Source of the DNA: an uncultured Caldilineaceae bacterium | Lineage (GTDB): Bacteria; Chloroflexota; Anaerolineae; Caldilineales; Caldilineaceae | Direction: 5' to 3' | Assembly: GCA_958295915.1 (NCBI GenBank) | Contig: OY282381.1 | Location: 456,722-520,721, forward strand | DNA: 64,000 bases | Made by a program: the position numbers and the translations under genes | Shown: positions 59,208 through 64,000 of the stretch, one piece after another | Layout: every line of letters begins with the position of its first letter | How positions within the stretch are numbered: the first letter of the stretch is position 1 | Notes under the pieces: model-generated | Databases searched by the model: none | What the model saw: only the letters and a program-made list of their open reading frames with translations | What the model was told of the DNA's origin: nothing

Positions 59208-59508
59208 AGATCGGCATCCTGGTCTCCTCTACTGATTGCCAGAAGTAGGGATTCTTAATGGCCGAGCCGACCATCAGGTCCACGGGCCGTCCGAAAAGCT
59301 GCTTCAGGGCTTCCAGCAGGCCGAAGTACGCGTCGGCATAGTCGCCGAACGGCAGCGGCTGAAACTCGACTACGAAGTCCAGGTCGCTTTCCTCGGGATG
59401 GTAGCGATCCGTCGCGGCCGATCCGAACAGATCGAGCCGGGCGACGCGGTAGTGGTGACAGAGCTGCTTCAGTTTGGCGGCCCGCTCCCCAACGACTGAA
59501 ATCATCAT
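59197..59508 (-). CDS. mntA: MntA-like minimal nucleotidyltransferase antitoxin
   Basis: A ~103-residue protein from ATG 59508 (GGGAGAA upstream). The nucleotidyltransferase motif GSAATDRYHPEESDLDFVVE fits GSx10DxD exactly. Family members add AMP units to the HepT toxin and so neutralise it. The C-terminal VDLMVGSAIKNPYFWQSVEE is standard. An in-frame extension to 59547 lacks a ribosome-binding site. It overlaps hepT by 11 bases, an arrangement that ensures coupled synthesis. Confidence 0.9.
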   Translation of the reverse strand: MMISVVGERAAKLKQLCHHYRVARLDLFGSAATDRYHPEESDLDFVVEFQPLPFGDYADAYFGLLEALKQLFGRPVDLMVGSAIKNPYFWQSVEETRMPIYEA

Positions 59509-59612
59509 GTGTTCTCCCGCTTCATAGTTCAGCTTTATCTTTGCCACGAAAATCCACTCGGGCGGCAGTCGGCAGGTAGCTCGTCCCTTTCGTCTATCCA
59601 GTAGTCACCGGC

Positions 59613-60134
59613 TTAACGTCGATAACAACGAACGGCGCGCTCGATCAGACCGGCGACCAACTCCTCGGCTTTGTCCATCAGGTTGGGGACATTCGGGATC
59701 CATCCGCGCTTCGCCATGGCCCTCAGAGGAAATCTGCGCGGATCGATTTCGTCGAACATAGAGTCGAAGGCCGCGCCGGGCTCCTGCAGCAGGAGTTCGG
59801 CAGAGATTCCCAGATGCTTGTGAAGCGCGCGGGCCATCGACATAGTGATATCCCGCTTGCCTGACAGGACTTCGGAGACCTTGGCGCGGCTGCCTATGTA
59901 CGGGAGCAGGTCGCGCGGGGTCAGACCGTGCTGGTCCATCTGGAACTCGATCGCGGCGACTGCGCTGGGAAAGCCTATCGGGTACTGCTTGTCCTCGTAT
60001 AGTTCGACGAGATCGCTTATCACGCTGAGCTCTTCGTCCTCTGGAGTTCCATACTCGGCATCGATTAGCTCGTCAATGCGTGCAAGCGCCGCTTCATAGT
60101 CCGCTTCATTTCGTATTGGCTTGATCTTGCGCAT
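59613..60134 (-). CDS. higA: HigA-type helix-turn-helix antitoxin, C-terminally truncated form
   Basis: A 173-residue protein. The N-terminal HigA segment (IRNEADYEAALARIDELIDA) is followed by an XRE-type helix-turn-helix (MDQHGLTPRDLLPYIGSRAK, VSEVLSGKRDITMSMARALH). The C-terminal part begins the linker common to larger HigA/ImmA-type proteins (FPLRAMAKRGWIPNV) but stops about 30 residues later (ERAVRCYRR), while such proteins often continue into a metallopeptidase-like domain. It follows the toxin gene by six bases, the usual higBA order. Because the toxin is broken, this antitoxin is now an orphan. Confidence 0.85.
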   Translation of the reverse strand: MRKIKPIRNEADYEAALARIDELIDAEYGTPEDEELSVISDLVELYEDKQYPIGFPSAVAAIEFQMDQHGLTPRDLLPYIGSRAKVSEVLSGKRDITMSMARALHKHLGISAELLLQEPGAAFDSMFDEIDPRRFPLRAMAKRGWIPNVPNLMDKAEELVAGLIERAVRCYRR

Positions 60135-60140
60135 GACTGG

Positions 60141-60436
60141 CTATACCCCCCTCACGTCTATCCGCTCGTACTCAACATGTGTTCCCACGAACCTTATGTA
60201 AACTCTGTGGTATGGATACTTGACAACAACGACCAGACGATAGTCGTTGCCTTTGATTCTGAACACCACACGCTGATTGCCAACGATACTGGCGCGAGGG
60301 TGCAGCTCCCTCACCTTTGCCGGTGTATCCCAAGTGTTGTTTGCTGACTTCCCGGCGCCAAACTTGAAGTGGCTCCATGGCGGCCGGGTGTCGCTCCCAG
60401 AACTTGCCGGAGCGTCCTCTTGGCGATGATTCTCAC
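60141..60436 (-). pseudogene. higB: HigB-family toxin gene with two frameshifts
   Basis: The C-terminal two thirds is in one frame (NNTWDTPAKVRELHPRASIV, RVVFRIKGNDYRLVVVV, VYIRFVGTHVEYERID), a clear HigB toxin. The expected N-terminus is split: GTG 60436 opens VRIIAKRTLR, the next frame gives KFWERHPAAMEPLQVWRREV with SK, and the third frame continues. One extra base near 60399 and another change near 60338 break the gene. The continuous open frame starting further upstream (CENHRQEDAPASSG) does not resemble the family. Confidence 0.75.
60166..60200. repeat. 35-bp perfect direct repeat, copy 1 (copy 2 at 61339-61373)
   Basis: TCGTACTCAACATGTGTTCC and the following 15 bases are identical at 60166-60200 and 61339-61373. 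Both encode the end of a HigB-family toxin on the minus strand (YIRFVGTHVEYxRID). Confidence 0.9.
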
Positions 60437-60472
60437 AACGAATTAACAACAGTCCCTACTATATTGATTGTA

Positions 60473-60712
60473 CTATGTTCCCAAACAGGTCGCACTGAAC
60501 AGCAGCCCTTCGTCCACAACGAAGCCGGCCCTGCCGGCCGGCTTCAGGCTGTCAATCACCTCCTGCAGAAGCAGGACCTGGGTGGCCGAGTTCTTGTAGG
60601 CGTATCGGGTCCTGGCGTCGGCTCCCTCACGCCCGCCAAAGGGCGGCAAACATCCGTTCTTGGTTTCAATCAGCGCGTTTTGCTGGCGATTATATCCTTT
60701 ACACACCTTCAA
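60473..60712 (-). pseudogene. Fragment of a second DNA adenine methylase (HsdM-like)
   Basis: Encodes CLPPFGGREGADARTRYAYK then NSATQVLLLQEVIDSLKPAG and RAGFVVDEGLLFS, matching the region around the NPPF motif of N6-adenine methylases (usual NPPFGG...TSATQVLFLQHVIDSLKPGG). The preceding Asn is replaced (CLPPF), the AdoMet-binding and target-recognition parts are missing, and the frame ends after VDEGLLFSATCLGT. It is distinct from the intact hsdM at 61449-62960, whose motif is [12 protein letters not shown]. Confidence 0.75.
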
Positions 60713-60761
60713 CAGGAACTTCTACCCGTATGTAGTTTCTCGGCTCCACTTCGGTAGAGCG

Positions 60762-61313
60762 TCACCGCCGTCTGAATTTCCCCTCCAAGACCATGCTGAA
60801 GCCTTCCAGGGTGGGCGAATGCAAGGTCTGCCCTTCCCCGTAGATGCCCGCAACCTCGAAACGCCGCTCGCCTCGCAGCAAAACCATGATCGTCCTGGCG
60901 TCGGGATCCACCAACCAGTACTCGTGCACGCCGTGTCGCGCATACAGATCGAGTTTGAGCGTCCTGTCGCGCGCGGCTGTAGAGGGAGACAGGATTTCGA
61001 CGACCAGATCGGGCGCGCCTTGAATGTTCTCAGGAGTGAGGATGTCCTCTCGCTCCTTGGAGACGAACAGCAGGTCCGGCTGCACCACATCCGTGTCCGA
61101 CAGTACTACATCCGTGGGGGCGGAATACATATCCCCCAAGTTATGCTCATCTACGAATGCCCCCATTTCTATGTGCAGTTTGCTCAGTACGTATTGGTGA
61201 CCGATAAGCGGCGCTGGGGCCATAACCAACTCTCCATTCAGAAGTTCGTAGCGTTCATCGTCCGACATCTCCAGGTAATCGGCGTAGGTAAGTTTGGTCT
61301 GTAGGCTGATCAT
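60762..61313 (-). CDS. Uma2 family (DUF820) putative restriction endonuclease
   Basis: A 183-residue protein from ATG 61313 (MISLQTKLTYADYLEMSDDE). The Uma2 pattern is clear: YELLNGELVMAPAPLIGHQY, then DVVQPDLLFVSKEREDIL and APDLVVEILSPSTAARDRTL, followed by LDLYARHGVHEYWLVDPDAR. The PD-(D/E)xK-like residues D, E and K are in place. The family is abundant in cyanobacteria and Chloroflexota; nuclease activity is predicted from the fold. The open frame runs without a stop upstream into a fragment of a HigB gene, which may give a longer fusion but is more likely a scar. Confidence 0.85.
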   Translation of the reverse strand: MISLQTKLTYADYLEMSDDERYELLNGELVMAPAPLIGHQYVLSKLHIEMGAFVDEHNLGDMYSAPTDVVLSDTDVVQPDLLFVSKEREDILTPENIQGAPDLVVEILSPSTAARDRTLKLDLYARHGVHEYWLVDPDARTIMVLLRGERRFEVAGIYGEGQTLHSPTLEGFSMVLEGKFRRR

Positions 61314-61391
61314 CTGCGTCCTCCTCACATCTATGCGGTCGTACTCAACATGTGTTCCCACGAACCTTATGTACACTCTATCGAAGTAGCC
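61314..61391 (-). pseudogene. HigB toxin C-terminal fragment
   Basis: Encodes GYFDRVYIRFVGTHVEYDRI then DVRRTQ, in frame with the Uma2 gene and without a start. It shares the 35-bp perfect repeat with the higB gene at 60141-60436 and probably results from a duplication or recombination around the toxin 3' end. Confidence 0.75.
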
Positions 61392-61448
61392 AACGCTATC
61401 AAATGAGGAAAGCGACGATCGACCCACGAATCGCTGGCCAGCCCCCTA

Positions 61449-62960
61449 TCAGAAGCCAAGCGTCTGCAGATTGGCCTCGATGGCGGCGTTCAGCTTGCGG
61501 GCTTCGGCCTGCTGCCGGCGCCATTGCGCCGTCAACTGGGCCATCTTTTCCTCAAAGGGGACCCCATCGTCCGGCTGCGACTCCGCGCCAACGTACCGGC
61601 CCGGGGTCAGCACATGGCCGTGCTTGCGGATTTCCTCCAAGGTCTCGCTCTTGCAGAAACCGGGGACGTCGGCGTACTTCCCCGCATCCCCTTCCTTACG
61701 CCAGGCATGATAGGTTTTCGCCATTCTATCGAGTTCCTCTTCAGTCAGGTCCCTATGGGCGCGGTCGACGAGCACACCCAGCTTGCGCGCGTCGATGAAC
61801 AGCGTGTGGCCGGCCCGGCTCTTCTTGTTGCGGGTCACGAACCAGAGGCAGACCGGTATCTGCGTTGTGTAAAAGAGCTGGCCAGGCAGCGCGATCATGC
61901 AGTCTACCAGGTCGGCCTCAATGATGGCCCGGCGGATATCGCCTTCGCCCGCTGTATTGGTGGACATGGAGCCGTTGGCCATGACGAAGCCGGCGATGCC
62001 CGTGGGCGAGAGATGTTGGATAAAATGCTGGATCCAAGCGTAGTTGGCGTTGCTGAGCGGCGGGATTCCGTATTGCCAGCGCGCGTCTTCGCGCAGCCGC
62101 TGCCCGCCCCAGTCGCTCATGTTAAAGGGCGGATTGGCGAGGATGGTATCGGCGCGCAGATCCTTGTGCAGGTCGTTGTGAAAGCTGTCGGCGTTCTGCC
62201 CACCCAGGTTGGCATCCAGCCCGCGGATGGCCAGATTCATCATCGCCAGCCGCCAGGTGGTGGGGTTGGACTCCTGCCCGTAGATGGCGATGTCGCCCAT
62301 AGCGCGCGCCGCCGCAAAGCGTTCGCTCTGCACAAACATACCGCCCGATCCGCAGCAGGGGTCGTACACCCGGCCCCTGTATGGCTCGATCATTCTGACG
62401 AGCAGATCGACCACGCACTGGGGCGTGTAGAATTCGCCGCCGCCTTTGCCCTCGGCGGCGGCGAAACGACCGAGGAAGTACTCGTAGACGCGGCCGAGGA
62501 TATCCTGCGCACGCGCTGCGTCGTTCCCCAGCCCGATGCGGCTGATAATGTCAACAAGCTCGCCCAGACGGGTCTTATCGAGGGCCGGGCGGGCATACTC
62601 CTTGGGCAGCACACGTCTCAGTTTGGGGTTCTCCTTCTCGATGGCCACCATGGCCCCGTCGATCAGGCTGCCGATGGTCGGCTGCTTGGCGCTGGCCTGC
62701 AACGCTTCCCAGCGGGCCTCCTTGGGCACCCAGAAGATATTGACGGCCGCGTACTCGTCACGATCTTCGGGATCGGCGTATTCCGTTGCCTTAAGCCGGT
62801 CGTGGTGGGCTTGGAAGGCGTCGGAGATGTATTTGAGGAAGATGAGACCGAGAACCACATGTTTATACTCGGCGGCGTCCATATGCCCGCGCAGCTTGTC
62901 GGCCGCGGCCCACAGTTGGTTCTCAAAACCGAGATTGGCGCTGCTCTTCTTTTCTGACAT
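61449..62960 (-). CDS. hsdM: Type I restriction-modification DNA methyltransferase subunit (HsdM)
   Basis: A 503-residue protein from ATG 62960 (AAGGAGG upstream); the longer frame to 63035 is rejected. HsdM_N spans residues ~8-130 ([20 protein letters not shown]). The N6-adenine methylase domain has [20 protein letters not shown], the AdoMet motif [14 protein letters not shown] and the catalytic motif [14 protein letters not shown]. The C-terminus contains helices expected to contact HsdS. It modifies one adenine on each half of the bipartite site with HsdS. It is the first gene of the minus-strand island, with its promoter in the 63036-63148 gap. Confidence 0.95.
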   Translation of the reverse strand: MSEKKSSANLGFENQLWAAADKLRGHMDAAEYKHVVLGLIFLKYISDAFQAHHDRLKATEYADPEDRDEYAAVNIFWVPKEARWEALQASAKQPTIGSLIDGAMVAIEKENPKLRRVLPKEYARPALDKTRLGELVDIISRIGLGNDAARAQDILGRVYEYFLGRFAAAEGKGGGEFYTPQCVVDLLVRMIEPYRGRVYDPCCGSGGMFVQSERFAAARAMGDIAIYGQESNPTTWRLAMMNLAIRGLDANLGGQNADSFHNDLHKDLRADTILANPPFNMSDWGGQRLREDARWQYGIPPLSNANYAWIQHFIQHLSPTGIAGFVMANGSMSTNTAGEGDIRRAIIEADLVDCMIALPGQLFYTTQIPVCLWFVTRNKKSRAGHTLFIDARKLGVLVDRAHRDLTEEELDRMAKTYHAWRKEGDAGKYADVPGFCKSETLEEIRKHGHVLTPGRYVGAESQPDDGVPFEEKMAQLTAQWRRQQAEARKLNAAIEANLQTLGF

Positions 62961-63069
62961 GGATTTCCTCCTTGGTTTGCCTGCTCTACGCCCAGGCGCT
63001 GCGGGCAGCAGCGGAACAGACAGAAACGCGCCCAACTCAATCGTATCCTTTATCCTTTGGCGGCATGAA

Positions 63070-63078
63070 TGCTATAAT
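63070..63078 (+). promoter_or_regulatory. Divergent promoter region between hsdM and the binding lipoprotein
   Basis: TGCTATAAT on the plus strand is a perfect extended -10, 70 bases before the lipoprotein ATG. The same quasi-palindrome gives TGCTATTAT on the minus strand for hsdM. The tandem AAAGGATA repeats on the minus strand (around 63044-63059) could be part of the hsdM leader or an operator. Confidence 0.4.
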
Positions 63079-63148
63079 AGCATACATAGCCTTGCTATAT
63101 GAGACGATCGATTGAACGGAAAAAAGCGCCACCTGTAAAGAGAAGATC

Positions 63149-64000
63149 ATGATCGCAACCATTGTACCCACACCTGCCTTCCTCGCCCGGGCCGCCGCGC
63201 TTGGAATGTCGTTTCTCTGCCTCGTCGCCTGCACATTTGACGTCGCTCCGCCGCAAGCCGTCGCCCCGTCGCAGGCCGTTGCCCCGTCGCAGGCCTGCGT
63301 GGATGACGAGCGCGTTCTCGATGTTGGCTTCTACGCCTTTTTCGCGCCCGTCAGTTACGCGGCGGACGAAGATCCGGAGTCCGAAGGATTTAACGACCAT
63401 CTTGGCTATGAAGCGGATCTGCTGACCGCTCTCGAAGCCATGGAGGGCGTGGGTTTGTCCTTTTCCCGCCACCCTATCGCAATCTGGGATGACATCTGGC
63501 TGCAATCGGCCGGCCCGCAATATGACATTGTCGGCGGCGGCATCACGATTCTCGACTCCCGAACCCAGGACGCGACAGGCAATAAAGTCGTCACCTTTAC
63601 GTCGGGCCATATCGCCTTTCGCCAGTCACTTCTGGCGCGCGCCGAAGACGCGGAGCGCCTTGCCAGCCACGATACCCTGACCAGCGATGCGCGCGTTGGC
63701 GCGCTTGCCGGCACCACGGGAGAGTTCCGTCTGCTGGAACTGACGGGCCTTGTCGATGCGGATGGCGTTCTGGCCGCGGGCGTGCGCGTTGACACGCCAC
63801 AAGGCACGGTGGTCGCCGATGGCGGCGCGGAGTACGTCATCACCGCGGCCGGTGAATCTCCCATCCTTGCGGGGAGGCAGCGCCTCCATCCACCTGCGGA
63901 AACCATGCCCCAAGTGATCTATCTCGGGGACGAGCTCGGCGAAGTGGAACTTCTCGATGCCCTCGGCGCTGGCACGATAGACGCGGTGGCCAGAGGAGAA
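63149..64000 (+). CDS. Amino-acid-type (SBP family 3) solute-binding lipoprotein, cut by window edge
   Basis: The frame is open from ATG 63149 to the last base (284 codons, no stop). The signal peptide AAALGMSFLCLVACTF ends in a lipobox (Cys ~28), followed by a small repeat linker (PPQAVAPSQAVAPSQACVDD). The body matches periplasmic binding proteins of family 3: DVGFYAFFAPVSYAADEDPE, GYEADLLTALEAMEGVGLSF, PQYDIVGGGITILDSR and VTFTSGHIAFRQSLLARAED (hinge strand). These bind polar amino acids or related acids for ABC importers, or act as sensor domains. The partner permease is not in the window. Confidence 0.8.
   Translation, partial: MIATIVPTPAFLARAAALGMSFLCLVACTFDVAPPQAVAPSQAVAPSQACVDDERVLDVGFYAFFAPVSYAADEDPESEGFNDHLGYEADLLTALEAMEGVGLSFSRHPIAIWDDIWLQSAGPQYDIVGGGITILDSRTQDATGNKVVTFTSGHIAFRQSLLARAEDAERLASHDTLTSDARVGALAGTTGEFRLLELTGLVDADGVLAAGVRVDTPQGTVVADGGAEYVITAAGESPILAGRQRLHPPAETMPQVIYLGDELGEVELLDALGAGTIDAVARGE

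Noticed and set aside
61524..62957. Long plus-strand open frame (477 codons) opposite hsdM
   Set aside because: It is antisense to a gene with all HsdM motifs; its translation shows no family and follows the codon bias of the opposite strand.
1..64000. tRNA or rRNA genes
   Set aside because: No cloverleaf with a GGTTCRAATC-type T-arm or rRNA signature was seen in the gaps.

Overview
The window reads as high-GC DNA (roughly 58-60% by eye) from a heterotrophic Chloroflexota, most likely a Caldilineaceae-like lineage. This placement is an inference from gene content, not from a marker gene. The pointers are substrate-binding lipoproteins with twin-arginine leaders, a LysM/PA14 protein with RGFGYLWET repeats, DUF2905 and DUF3048 proteins, a UMF1-type MFS protein, and many phytanoyl-CoA dioxygenase, Gfo/Idh/MocA and sugar isomerase paralogues. 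I found no rRNA, tRNA or CRISPR array.

Layout. 1-3368: two tandem copies of a GT39-like membrane glycosyltransferase gene, the first cut by the window edge. 3374-7230: DUF2905 protein, LysM/PA14 protein, MurJ flippase. 7285-11629 (minus): dioxygenase, two Gfo/Idh/MocA oxidoreductases, an orphan VapB-like antitoxin between them, and a sugar isomerase. 11691-13424: a truncated tnpB remnant next to an intact tnpB inside an element with 26-bp terminal inverted repeats and a perfect 8-bp target duplication. 13482-18648: a tightly overlapping six-gene operon of unrecognised membrane, zinc-ribbon and MutL/GlmL-like proteins, followed by an AAA ATPase fused to an OmpR-type DNA-binding domain. 21004-34469 (minus): an Opp-type importer with two binding lipoproteins, an FG-GAP protein and two paralogous oligogalacturonate-lyase-like propellers, one at each end. 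34845-43665: an FAH-family hydrolase, an enolase-superfamily enzyme preceded by a strong palindromic operator, a SelA-like PLP enzyme, and a coupled aminotransferase/glycolate-oxidase-like pair. 43883-51655: DUF3048 lipoprotein, pyruvate kinase, MFS protein, MtaB, a second dioxygenase and a second isomerase. 51699-62960 (minus): a type I restriction-modification island (hsdM...hsdS...hsdR) into which toxin-antitoxin and other accessory genes have been inserted. 63149-64000: start of an amino-acid-type binding lipoprotein.

How it fits together. Region 21-44 kb looks like an oligosaccharide or sugar-acid utilisation block: import, beta-propeller proteins, enolase-superfamily dehydratase, FAH-family hydrolase, then pyruvate/lactate/glycolate metabolism. 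Region 52-63 kb is a mosaic defence island in which at least six genes are truncated, frameshifted or duplicated in part. Short palindromic repeats (cores CTGACCAC/GTGGTCAG and GTAGGGGC/GCCCCTAC) are scattered through the metabolic part, often at gene 3' ends where they supply stop codons.

The most unusual signals are the TnpB-only element with TIRs and 8-bp target duplication, the six-gene membrane operon with a MutL-like member, and the repeated hsdR 5'-end fragments that bracket cargo genes in the restriction locus.
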